From Gemmatimonadota bacterium (GTDB lineage: Bacteria > Gemmatimonadota > Gemmatimonadetes > Gemmatimonadales > Gemmatimonadaceae): a stretch of DNA of 15,531 nt. How positions within the stretch are numbered: position 1 is the stretch's first letter; every line of letters begins with the position of its first letter. Below are positions 7,568 to 14,748 of this stretch, one piece after another. The position numbers and the translations under genes were made by a program. The stretch spans positions 1 through 15,531 of the forward strand of contig JAEUJK010000433.1 of assembly GCA_016794735.1 (NCBI GenBank). The letters run 5' to 3'. The notes below the pieces were generated by a model. That model saw nothing but the letters and a program-made list of their open reading frames with translations. It was not told the DNA's origin and searched no databases.

Positions 7568-7573
7568 TAGCTT
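7568..7573 (+). promoter_or_regulatory. possible -10 element for the DCC-family gene (TAGCTT), leaderless start
   Basis: TAGCTT on the plus strand ends 7 bases before the ATG at 7581, the same arrangement as the priA element on the opposite strand 90 bases away. No -35 or clear ribosome-binding site is seen. Confidence 0.42.
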
Positions 7574-7580
7574 GCGGGCG

Positions 7581-8054
7581 ATGGCTCGCAAACGCTCGAA
7601 GATCCCGCTCGCTCGCATGTCCATGCCCGGGGCGTCGCCCCTGCGGCGGGCCATCGACGCCCATGGGTTCGTGCTCCTCTACGACGGCGTCTGCGGGCTC
7701 TGCAACGGCTTCGTGCAGTTCATCCTCAAGCGGGATCCGACGGGTCCCATGCGGTTCGCCACGCTCCAGGGCTCGTTCGGGGACGAGGCACGCCGCCTCC
7801 TCCCCGAGCTCGCCTCGGTCGATTCCATGGTCCTCCTGTACAGGGAAGGCGCCTGGGTTCGCTCCACCGCAGCGCTGGAAGTCGCGCGTTACCTGGGCGG
7901 CGTGTGGCTGATCGCGCTCGCGGCGTACCTGCTGCCGCGCCCGATCCGCGACTGGGTGTACGACCGCGTCGCCGCCATCCGGTACCGGACGTTCGGGAAG
8001 TACGACGCCTGCCCGATCCCGCCGCCCGAAAGCCGCAGGCGGTTCCTCGACTGA
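7581..8054 (+). CDS. DCC-family thiol-disulfide oxidoreductase-like protein
   Basis: A 157-aa protein of the DCC (DUF393) family and the only plus-strand gene here. The defining motif is YDGVCGLCNGFVQFILKRD at residues 34-52, with a thioredoxin-like CxxC (C38, C41) after a short strand (GFVLLYDG). Further family landmarks are the MVLLYREGAWVRSTAALEVARYLGG block (about 83-107, a beta hairpin followed by a helix) and the C-terminal RDWVYDRVAAIRYRTFGK (about 123-140) with a third cysteine in YDACPIPP (C144). The family is presumed redox-active, but its physiological partner is generally unknown. The ATG at 7581 was chosen for its upstream TAGCTT; ATGs at 7617 and 7623 remain possible. The first 25 residues are basic and do not look like a signal peptide. 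Confidence 0.9.
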   Translation: MARKRSKIPLARMSMPGASPLRRAIDAHGFVLLYDGVCGLCNGFVQFILKRDPTGPMRFATLQGSFGDEARRLLPELASVDSMVLLYREGAWVRSTAALEVARYLGGVWLIALAAYLLPRPIRDWVYDRVAAIRYRTFGKYDACPIPPPESRRRFLD

Positions 8055-8062
8055 GGAAGGCC

Positions 8063-8091
8063 GGCCGATCGGCACTGTTCGCCGATCGACC
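8063..8091. terminator. bidirectional hairpin between convergent genes
   Basis: CGATCGGC (8066-8073) and GCCGATCG (8081-8088) form a perfect 8-bp stem around the 7-base loop ACTGTTC. After one mismatch, two outer G-C pairs extend it. It sits 8 bases past the DCC stop and 11 bases past the kinase stop, so it could end transcription from both sides. No T-run follows on either strand. Confidence 0.55.
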
Positions 8092-8102
8092 AACGCGACG
8101 CG

Positions 8103-9119
8103 TTAGAGCGAGGCGACCGCGGCGCTCGCGGACCGTCGACTGAGCACGGCCGCACGCTGTTCGGCGGGTGTGGCCATCCCGGAATCGGCGAGCCACGCGA
8201 TGAGCGCGTCGGCCAGCTCGAAGCCGGTCTGGAACCGGTCGCCCGTTCCCTTCGCGAGGCACTTCATCACGAGGTGGGACAACGAGCGCGGCACGCGGGA
8301 GTCGACCATGTCCGGCGCGACGGCCTGCTCGTGGACCTGCTTGTAGCCCACGCTGTAGCTGTCGGCACCGTCAAACGGAGGAAAGCCGAGGAGCATCTCG
8401 TAGAGCATGACGCCGACCGCATAGAGGTCGCTGCGGCCGTCCACCATCTTCCCCATCGCCTGCTCGGGCGACATGTAGTGCGGGGTCCCCATCGCGCGAC
8501 CGGTGCGCGTGAGCCGCCCGTGGAAGCGCGCGGTGGCGATGCCGAAGTCCGTGAGCTGCGCGTGGCCGTCCTCGTCGAAGAGCACGTTGTCCGGCTTGAC
8601 GTCGCGATGCACGATGCCGCGGCGGTGCGCGTAGTCGAGCGCAACGGAGACCTGGGCGCAGATCGATGCCGCGATCCCCGGCGTCACGGTCTTGTCGCGC
8701 ACGAGCATGTCGGCGAGCGATCCACCGGCCATGTAGGGCATGACGAGGTACACGAGATCCCCGAGTTCGGCGAAATCGAGGATCGGGCAGATGTGCGGGT
8801 GATACAACTGCGCCGAGGCTTCGGCCTCGCGACGAAAGCGCTCACGCATCTCGCTGTCCTTCGCGAGGTGCTGGTGCAGCACCTTGATCACCAGCGGCCG
8901 CTCGAGGTATGCGTGGAGGGCGTAGTAGACGTGTGCCATGCCCCCGCTGCCCATGCGACGCATGACCTGGTAGCGGCCCCCACACGCCTTGCGCAGCGCG
9001 GTCGTTTCCGTGTCGGGTTGCTCGATCGGCGCGCCGGACACCTCGGGCAGCTCGCCCTTGCAGCGCGCACAGCTCACGGCGCGCGCCCGGTTCCATGTAC
9101 CGCAGTCAGGACAGAACAT
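8103..9119 (-). CDS. Hanks-type Ser/Thr protein kinase with N-terminal zinc ribbon
   Basis: A 338-aa protein kinase. Residues 1-22 form a compact zinc ribbon (C3, C6, C17, C20; CPDC...CARC). The kinase domain covers about 50-315: glycine loop MGSGGMAHVYYA (56-67), ATP-anchoring Lys K79 (VIKVL), helix C Glu about E100, catalytic loop HRDVKPDN (171-178), DFG (191-193), activation segment with TRTGRAMGTPHYMSPEQ (SPE at 217-219), and the DLYAVGVMLYEML helix. All catalytic residues are present, so it should be active. There is no transmembrane helix or PASTA domain, so it is a soluble kinase that may bind its target or DNA through the zinc ribbon. The ATG lies 3 bases after the stop of the GvpL/F-like gene, with GGAG 8 bases upstream inside that gene: a coupled pair. 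Phosphorylation of the neighbour is a guess. Confidence 0.93.
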   Translation of the reverse strand: MFCPDCGTWNRARAVSCARCKGELPEVSGAPIEQPDTETTALRKACGGRYQVMRRMGSGGMAHVYYALHAYLERPLVIKVLHQHLAKDSEMRERFRREAEASAQLYHPHICPILDFAELGDLVYLVMPYMAGGSLADMLVRDKTVTPGIAASICAQVSVALDYAHRRGIVHRDVKPDNVLFDEDGHAQLTDFGIATARFHGRLTRTGRAMGTPHYMSPEQAMGKMVDGRSDLYAVGVMLYEMLLGFPPFDGADSYSVGYKQVHEQAVAPDMVDSRVPRSLSHLVMKCLAKGTGDRFQTGFELADALIAWLADSGMATPAEQRAAVLSRRSASAAVASL

Positions 9120-9122
9120 CGG

Positions 9123-9764
9123 TCAGCTCCCGAACTGCAGGCGGACGAAGTCGTACGCGGGCCACGGGCCACTCTGCTCGATCGTGATCCCCTCGGCGCG
9201 TTCCTGCTCGTCGCGCACCGCGTCGGCGAAGGCCGCCCACTTGTCGCGTTCGATGAGGAAGGCCGCCTCGGTGGTGCGCGGCCGTCCATCGGACTCGTCA
9301 GGCAGGACCACACTGGCCACGGCGTGCCGCTTGAGGAACTTCATCGACTCGAAGACGGTCGCTTCATACGCCGTGGTGGCCGTCTGCGGCATCGCCGCGA
9401 GGAGGAGCCGGGCCGCGTGGCGATCCTGGACGAAGGTGACGCCCTCGCGCAGGGCCACGTAGTGCAGCTCGAGCCAGCGCACCAGCGCTTCGCGTGTCCG
9501 GAACACCGTCCCGAACGGGGCCGGCAGGATGCTGCGGTCGCGTTGGGCGGCTTCCACCACGGCGCGATAGTCGGTGATCGCTTGCGTGGACGGGTCGATG
9601 CGACGCGCAGGCACGCGCTGGACGAGAGCGACCAGGTCACGCAGGACGACGGTCTCGATCCCATCGGCGCGCGCCACGGTTGTTCCGTCATCCAACACGA
9701 GCCCAAACAGGAGCAGCGCCTCGCTGCCCACTGCACCATGACGTCCGCTGCGTGTCCGGATCAC
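9123..9764 (-). CDS. GvpL/GvpF-family protein outside a gas-vesicle cluster
   Basis: About 213 aa, related to the gas-vesicle accessory proteins GvpF and GvpL. Visible family landmarks are an N-terminal ALLLFGLVL strand (the YxYGxV region), ITDYRAVVEAAQRDRSILPAPFGTVF with the conserved PxxFGTVF (about 80-88), AAFLIERDKWAAF (about 167-179), and the C-terminal SGPWPAYDFV (about 198-207), which matches the family's GPxPPYSF. In gas-vesicle clusters these proteins aid assembly and contact GvpA, but no gvpA or other gvp gene is present here. The start is uncertain and no in-frame ATG exists. GTG at 9764 has GGAG 4 bases upstream; GTG at 9731 would begin closer to the family's usual N-terminus; GTG at 9812 is also open. 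It is followed by the kinase gene after 3 bases. Confidence 0.82.
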   Translation of the reverse strand: MIRTRSGRHGAVGSEALLLFGLVLDDGTTVARADGIETVVLRDLVALVQRVPARRIDPSTQAITDYRAVVEAAQRDRSILPAPFGTVFRTREALVRWLELHYVALREGVTFVQDRHAARLLLAAMPQTATTAYEATVFESMKFLKRHAVASVVLPDESDGRPRTTEAAFLIERDKWAAFADAVRDEQERAEGITIEQSGPWPAYDFVRLQFGS

Positions 9765-9976
9765 GTTGCTCCGCTGTCGCCAATGTCCCGCGGTCCCAGG
9801 CCCCCGCACCACCCGTCCCGATGCCCCCCACAGGAGGTATCGGACGGTACCCGTTGGACGACCAACCCCGTGTCCCGCGTCACGCGCGAACGTCGTCGAT
9901 TGCCGCTGAAATCACAAGGACTTACCGCACGTTCCGGCCGCGTGACGATCCGGGTAACTGCCATGATGGCCCCGCC
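9765..9976. other. intergenic region upstream of the GvpL/F-kinase pair
   Basis: This 212-base gap has no gene I can support. It should hold the promoter of the GvpL/F-kinase pair, but no TAnnTT hexamer is present near the candidate starts; the closest T-rich match is GACATT (minus strand, 9787-9782). A 5-bp inverted repeat GTTGG-ACGA-CCAAC lies at 9853-9866 and a GCCAT/ATGGC palindrome at 9960-9970, just past the deacetylase stop. Both are too short to call. Confidence 0.4.
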
Positions 9977-10912
9977 CTACGCGAGCCCCGCCAGCGCCCG
10001 CATGTGAACGACCGCAGCCTGTCCCAGGCGCTCCGGATCGTACCCGCCCTCGAGGGCGCTTACGACCCGCCCGCCGCACCAGGCCGACGCCCGCCCGACC
10101 ACCGCGCGCGTCAGCTCGTCGACGTGCTCCATCTCGAGGGTGAATCCCCCCAGCGGGTCCCCGCGCAGCGAATCGAAGCCGGCGGAGACCAGGACGAGGT
10201 CCGGCTGCCATCCCGCGGTCGCCCGATCGATCGCGCCGAGGAGTGCGCTGACATATCGCTGCGGCGGGAGGCCAGGGGCCATGGGGACGTTGAAGAGCGA
10301 TCGATGCGGCCCCACCTCGGACGCCTCACCGGTCCCGGGATACCAGGGATACTGGTGCATCGAGACGAACCGGATGCGCGCCTCGTCGCGGACGAGGGCC
10401 TCGGTGCCATTCCCGTGGTGCACGTCCCAGTCGACGATCAGCACGCGCTCGGCCAGGGCCCGCGCAAGCGCATAGTGCGCCGCGATCGCGACACTCCCGA
10501 ACAGGCAGAACCCCATCGCGCGGCTCCGCAGGGCGTGGTGTCCCGGCGGACGCACCGCGCAGAACGACCGGGTCGCCCGACCGTCGAAGGCCATGTCCAC
10601 GCCGTCGAGCAGTGCACCCGTGGCCGCGCACGCCGCATCCCACGAGCCTTCCGACGCGACGGTATCCGGGTCGAGGCGGCCGCCCCCGGCCGCCGCCAAT
10701 TGGCGCACTGCGTTGACGTAGGCCGGATCGTGAGCCAGCGCCAATTCGTCCGGGAGCGCGTGCCGCGGTTCATGGTGCAGCAACGCCTGGAACAGCTCCA
10801 CGTCGTGTTTCAGCGCGCGGGGGATCGCCCGCAGGCGTCCGACGTGCTCGGGGTGGTTCCAGCCGGTGTCGTGGCGTCCACCGTCGGGATGCGAGAGGAA
10901 GGCGAGCGTCAT
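9977..10912 (-). CDS. histone deacetylase-family zinc amidohydrolase
   Basis: A 311-aa enzyme of the arginase/deacetylase fold (HDAC, AcuC and acetylpolyamine amidohydrolase family), which hydrolyses acetyl-lysine or acetyl-polyamine type amides with a zinc ion. Motifs visible: HPEHVGRL (20-27); RPPGHHA with tandem catalytic His H125/H126; DWDVHHGNGT (161-170) providing zinc ligands D163 and H165; SAGFD with the third ligand D247; EGGYD with the transition-state Tyr Y291. All active-site residues are present, and the length is typical of bacterial class II-like deacetylases. The ATG at 10912 overlaps the upstream stop codon as ATGA, so translation is coupled to the membrane-protein gene. The upstream in-frame extension is inside that gene and has no family similarity. 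The substrate is unknown; the operon placement is unusual. Confidence 0.94.
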   Translation of the reverse strand: MTLAFLSHPDGGRHDTGWNHPEHVGRLRAIPRALKHDVELFQALLHHEPRHALPDELALAHDPAYVNAVRQLAAAGGGRLDPDTVASEGSWDAACAATGALLDGVDMAFDGRATRSFCAVRPPGHHALRSRAMGFCLFGSVAIAAHYALARALAERVLIVDWDVHHGNGTEALVRDEARIRFVSMHQYPWYPGTGEASEVGPHRSLFNVPMAPGLPPQRYVSALLGAIDRATAGWQPDLVLVSAGFDSLRGDPLGGFTLEMEHVDELTRAVVGRASAWCGGRVVSALEGGYDPERLGQAAVVHMRALAGLA

Positions 10913-12171
10913 GGGACTCCGCGAAGGCGGCGCGAGAGCCAGCCCGTGAGGAACGAGAGGAGCGCCACCGCAAGCAACCATCGATCATCGAGGCGGGCAA
11001 GGACCGGGAGCACAGGTGCGGCAGACGGCGCGCCTAACGCGGCGTGCCACGCCGCCCACGGCGCGGGGTCGCCGTCGGATACCCAGGCCCCGGGGCCGCG
11101 CGTGACCGACGCCACGAGCCCGGACCACCACGCGGCGTGTGCATCGACGCTGCCCTCCGGTCCCTCCATCCGCCACCGCCAGCTCTCGTCGTAGCCCACG
11201 GCAAGGACACGCCCCAACGCCGCGCGCCGAGCCGCCACGACCACATCCGCCCCACGTCTCTCGAGCGCGACGGCCGCTGGATCGGGCCGCAGTCGCCAGG
11301 CGCGCAGCCCGCGACGCGGGGTGGCGCTGGCAAGCGCCCCGAGCGTCGGCGGGAGGCTGGGGCCAACGGTTGCGGGACTCAGCGCGGCCACCGCGGGCCC
11401 CGAGGCCGCGTCACCCAGCAGGACCAGCCCGCCACCGCTGCGAACAAAGGCGGCGAGCCCGGGCGGGACAGGCGCAGCGCGACCGACAAGCACCACCGCG
11501 GCATGCGTCGCCGTGTCGAGACGGGCGGACGCTGTCGTCGTGCGCGCTCCCGTCGGGGCTGCCCCCGCAGTCACGGTGAAGTCGGTCTCGACCTCCCAGC
11601 CTTCACCGCGCAACGCCTCGGCGACAAAGCGCCCTTCCCAACTCGCGGCTGCCACCACGCGTACCCGCTGGGGGCTGGCCACGTGCTCGAACGCCGGCGG
11701 TGTGGCGACGCCTGACGGCGCGGCGACGCCGAGTCCCGTACCCGGTGCCGCGCGCCCCTCGATGGCATCGTCTGCATCGATGCGCCACAGGTCACCCACG
11801 GCGTCGCGCAGACGGCTTCCCTGCGGGGCAAGAACGCGCACGGCGAGCGCCCCATCCGGAGTCCCCGCGGGATCCACCGTCACGGTGAGCGGGCTGATCG
11901 CGCGGGACGCACCCCAGCTTACGACGGTCCCGGCACGTCGCAGCGCGCGCACCCAGGCGCGGTCGCGCGCCCCGGCGAGCGAGTCCAGCTCGATGCGCAG
12001 CGCCGCCACGGGGCGCCGCGTGGCGGCGCGGAGTGCCCCAGGGAGGTCTCGGGTATGCGCGACGGCAAGCGGCGGCGCGTCCGGCGCCCCCAACGCCATC
12101 GCGGCCATCGCCGCGAGTCCCAGCGCGGTGGCACCGCGCTCCAGCCAGCGCCGGCTACCGGGTGAGGGCAT
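10909..12171 (-). CDS. membrane protein with amidotransferase-like fold, BatA-operon type
   Basis: A 420-aa protein with an N-terminal hydrophobic signal or anchor (about 10-30, ATALGLAAMAAMALGAP) and a C-terminal transmembrane helix (LLAVALLSFLTGWL) ending in basic residues, so most of it should lie in the periplasm. The centre holds two stretches resembling a class I glutamine-amidotransferase-like or vWA-like Rossmann fold: RVVAAASWEGRFVAEALRGE, and AAVVLVGRAAPVPPGLAAFVRSGGGLVLLG. The second is the 'strip of residues, then GGG-LVLLG' pattern common in such proteins beside BatA and DUF4159 genes. No catalytic Cys triad is visible, so an enzymatic role is unlikely. The ATG at 12171 overlaps the upstream gene by 17 bases; a TTG at 12192 is also open. 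It overlaps the deacetylase gene by ATGA. The specific function is unknown. Confidence 0.72.
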   Translation of the reverse strand: MPSPGSRRWLERGATALGLAAMAAMALGAPDAPPLAVAHTRDLPGALRAATRRPVAALRIELDSLAGARDRAWVRALRRAGTVVSWGASRAISPLTVTVDPAGTPDGALAVRVLAPQGSRLRDAVGDLWRIDADDAIEGRAAPGTGLGVAAPSGVATPPAFEHVASPQRVRVVAAASWEGRFVAEALRGEGWEVETDFTVTAGAAPTGARTTTASARLDTATHAAVVLVGRAAPVPPGLAAFVRSGGGLVLLGDAASGPAVAALSPATVGPSLPPTLGALASATPRRGLRAWRLRPDPAAVALERRGADVVVAARRAALGRVLAVGYDESWRWRMEGPEGSVDAHAAWWSGLVASVTRGPGAWVSDGDPAPWAAWHAALGAPSAAPVLPVLARLDDRWLLAVALLSFLTGWLSRRLRGVP

Positions 12172-12766
12172 ACACCACCACGTTGACGGCAAAGCGTGTG
12201 TTGTCTATCGCGTAGAAGCGCTTGTTGTCCGGATGGAAGTTCCACTCGGAGCTGTAGTCCTTGTTGCTGTACAGCACCGAGAGCCGGCCCGCGCGCGACG
12301 CCCCCTGGAGGTACTCGTGCACCAGGTTGTCGCCCCAGCCATTCAGCTCGTGGCTGGTGTTGGGCGGGCCATCGGGCCACTGGAAATGCACGCGATACAG
12401 CGGGTGGTTGGTCGGGAGGCGGGAGAGCGGCCCCGCAACCGCTGCCAGTTCCTCCACGACCGTCTTGTGGAAGATGCCGTCGACGTCGTGGTTGTGGTCG
12501 TCGACGAACAGGAAGCCACCGCGATCGAGCCAGGTGCGGAGGCCCGCGCGCTCCTGCGCCGTGAAGCGCACCGGCAGGTGCCCGGTGAGGAAGGCGAACG
12601 GGTAGCCCAGGAGTTCGCTCGAGCCTAACGCGACCTGGCGCCCGGCCGGCGTGACCTCGAGGCTGGTGTGCCGCACCACCGCGTCGATCACGTTCGCTGC
12701 GACGAGCGGTGCGCTGTCCCAGTCGCCCGACTCGTACTGGAGCGTGACAAAGGTGAACGGACTCAT
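12155..12766 (-). CDS. DUF4159 domain protein
   Basis: A 203-aa protein that is essentially one DUF4159 domain. Landmarks in order: FTFVTLQYESGDWDSAP (start of the domain); SSELLGYPFAFLTGHLPVRFT; LRTWLDRGGFLFVDDHNHDVD, the family's GGFLxxDD motif with an HNHD cluster; LPTNHPLYRVHF; RLSVLYSNKDYSSEW; and RFAVNVVVYALTR at the C-terminus. No signal peptide or membrane helix is seen. The family is common in MoxR/BatA-type operons of Bacteroidota, Planctomycetota and related phyla, and its biochemical role is not established. The ATG at 12766 overlaps the upstream stop as ATGA, and the gene overlaps the next one by 17 bases, so it lies in the middle of a coupled operon. Confidence 0.9.
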   Translation of the reverse strand: MSPFTFVTLQYESGDWDSAPLVAANVIDAVVRHTSLEVTPAGRQVALGSSELLGYPFAFLTGHLPVRFTAQERAGLRTWLDRGGFLFVDDHNHDVDGIFHKTVVEELAAVAGPLSRLPTNHPLYRVHFQWPDGPPNTSHELNGWGDNLVHEYLQGASRAGRLSVLYSNKDYSSEWNFHPDNKRFYAIDNTRFAVNVVVYALTR

Positions 12767-14748
12767 GGCACTGGCCGCCACGAGGTGACGGCACGGTGCG
12801 CGCTGGCCGCACCGAGCCGCGCGCGCACCGCCTGGACCGTCTCGGTCACGTCGCGACCACCACGGACCCCGGCGACCAGGGTGTCGATGGCGGCGGCAAG
12901 GGCTGGCTCCCCGGCCATCTCCACCCGCAGGACCAGCAGCGAGTCGGTCGCGCGTGCGGCGTCACCGCGCGCGAGGGCCCCAACGATCCGTTGCCAGACA
13001 GCCTGGCGCACCGGGGTCAACCGCGGCACGGCCGCCGCGACGAAATCGCTCCCACGCTCCTTGCCCGCCAGGCGCACCCGGGCCAGGTCCACGACCACCG
13101 CGCGGGTCGCTCCCCGCAGGTACAACCGCTCGGCGGCCCGCGCCTTCTGGATCGCGGCCAGCGCGGCGTACATGGACGGCAATGCGGCGCGCGGCGCCCC
13201 GGACTCGAGTTCGCGCCCCGCGTCCCACATGGCGTTGTACGCCTCGAGCAGCGGACGACTCACCGCGACGACCGGGGTTTCCTCGTGCGTCGCGTCGATC
13301 ATCGCACCACGCGCACCGGTCGCACGATCGGCCGCCTGCAGCAGCTCGTCAGGCGTCAATGCGCGGCGCACACCGGCTTGCTCGCCATGTTCGTGTCCAT
13401 CGCCGTGGAAATGCTCGCCACCGGGGTCGTCGCCGAGTCGCGCGAAGATGAGGTCACTCACCTGGCGCCGCAGCCTGGCCTGGTCGCGGCCAATGCGCGC
13501 CGACTCGGCCCGCAGGTTGGCCGCGGCGATGGAGCGGGATCGCCTGACGAGTGCCTCCGTGAGGTTGATCAACATGCGTTGACTGATCACCGAGCCGTCG
13601 ACTTCGGCCGGCGGCGCCGCATCGACGGCCAGCGAATCGGCCTCGCTCGCGCGCGCGATGCGCAGCGCCCGCGTGTCCGACGCCGCGACCTGGCCGCGCC
13701 GATCACTCGCGATCGCACGCATGTGGACAACGTCGCCCGGTTGCAGGGCGAGTGGATCGAGCTCCCACGTCACCTCGCGCGACACCCGCGTGGTTGCATC
13801 ACGGCGCGGTTGGAGTTCCCCACGCTTGAAGGTGAAGCGCTCTCCGTCGCCCGACGTGACGATGTACTCGAACCGCGTGCTGTCGAGACCGATGTCGTCA
13901 CGAAACACCGCCCGAAGTCCCACGGCCCGCGGGGCGGCGCGCATCACGGTATCCCGTGCGGGAAGCTCGAGTTCGACCTGTGGCAGCGCATCGCGAACCG
14001 GGTCCAGGGCGAGCAGGTATGTCGCACTGTCGCGAGCGACGGTCACCAGCGCGGCCACCGTGTCGACCGTGAACGTCGCCACCCAGTCGCCGCCGCGAGC
14101 GGTTGCGTCCACCGTACGGGCGCCCACACGGACGTCCGGCGCGGCACCGCGACCTGTGAGCTCCACGCGACTCGCCACCATGGGATGGATCAGTTCGGGT
14201 GACTCGAACGACTGCGACGGCATGCCGGTGTATGTCGGGGGCGAGACGCGCACGCTCACCACACCAATCCCGGACGTCCGCCGCGCATCGGTCGGCCGCG
14301 ACAGGTCGATCCCCGATCCCGATCGAGCGGGCATCAGGACAAGGACCGCGGCACCCGCGAGCGTCACCCCAACGCCATGCAGCAGGGCGCGGAACGCGCG
14401 CCGCAACGCCACCTGTTCCACGTGGGAGGCGCGGATCCGATCAGCACTCCCGGTGGAGCCAGCCAGCGTGCCCTGCACCGCGTATTCCAGCGCGGGAAGT
14501 TGTTCATCCAGCCACAACGCGACGCGCGACGCGTGGAGTCGGCCAAGCCCTGCACGTCGCGCGCGCCAGGCGGCCACTCCCACTGCCACCAGTCCCGCCA
14601 GGACCCACGCCTGCGTCACCGTACCACCCAACCACAGGCCCAGGCACGCCGTGATCGCCCCTGCCCCAATCGCGTAAAGCACCGCGACGCTCACGCTGAG
14701 CGCGAGGAGTCGGCGCTGCCAGCGTTGTACGAGTGGGGTCGAGGTCAT
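12763..14748 (-). CDS. DUF4175-like membrane protein of the BatA-type operon
   Basis: A 661-aa protein with three hydrophobic helices near the N-terminus (about 17-40, 46-62, 124-140). A large periplasmic region follows, starting with VSVRVSPPTYTGMPSQ (about 165-180), the PPxYTG landmark of DUF4175-like proteins, then beta-rich Ig-like segments (about 185-365). The C-terminal half (about 385-660) is mostly helical and charged (LINLTEALVRRSRSIAAANLRAES on), suggesting coiled coils. A short histidine-rich, acidic stretch lies at 443-456 (GGEHFHGDGHEHGE), possibly metal-binding. Such proteins usually accompany BatA/DUF58/MoxR and are thought to act in envelope complex assembly, but no mechanism is established. 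The ATG at 14748 overlaps the BatA-like stop codon as ATGA; the frame is open further upstream only as shadow sequence. Confidence 0.8.
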   Translation of the reverse strand: MTSTPLVQRWQRRLLALSVSVAVLYAIGAGAITACLGLWLGGTVTQAWVLAGLVAVGVAAWRARRAGLGRLHASRVALWLDEQLPALEYAVQGTLAGSTGSADRIRASHVEQVALRRAFRALLHGVGVTLAGAAVLVLMPARSGSGIDLSRPTDARRTSGIGVVSVRVSPPTYTGMPSQSFESPELIHPMVASRVELTGRGAAPDVRVGARTVDATARGGDWVATFTVDTVAALVTVARDSATYLLALDPVRDALPQVELELPARDTVMRAAPRAVGLRAVFRDDIGLDSTRFEYIVTSGDGERFTFKRGELQPRRDATTRVSREVTWELDPLALQPGDVVHMRAIASDRRGQVAASDTRALRIARASEADSLAVDAAPPAEVDGSVISQRMLINLTEALVRRSRSIAAANLRAESARIGRDQARLRRQVSDLIFARLGDDPGGEHFHGDGHEHGEQAGVRRALTPDELLQAADRATGARGAMIDATHEETPVVAVSRPLLEAYNAMWDAGRELESGAPRAALPSMYAALAAIQKARAAERLYLRGATRAVVVDLARVRLAGKERGSDFVAAAVPRLTPVRQAVWQRIVGALARGDAARATDSLLVLRVEMAGEPALAAAIDTLVAGVRGGRDVTETVQAVRARLGAASAHRAVTSWRPVP

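Noticed and set aside
6329..7570. 413-codon open frame on the plus strand
   Set aside because: Antisense to priA; rich in His/Arg with no recognisable domain.
8274..10007. 577-codon open frame on the plus strand
   Set aside because: It runs antisense across the kinase and GvpL/F genes, has no family motif, and is rich in His/Arg/Asp as expected for a mirror frame in GC-rich DNA.
9680..11194. 504-codon open frame on the plus strand spanning two genes and a gap
   Set aside because: Its main part mirrors the deacetylase gene, which has a full active site; no domain is recognisable in this frame.
11919..12812. 297-codon minus-strand frame across the DUF4159 junctions
   Set aside because: Alternative frame of the DUF4159 and neighbouring genes; Arg/Pro/Gly-rich with no domain.
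12796..14202. 468-codon open frame on the plus strand
   Set aside because: Mirror frame of the DUF4175-like gene; Arg/His-rich and without motifs.
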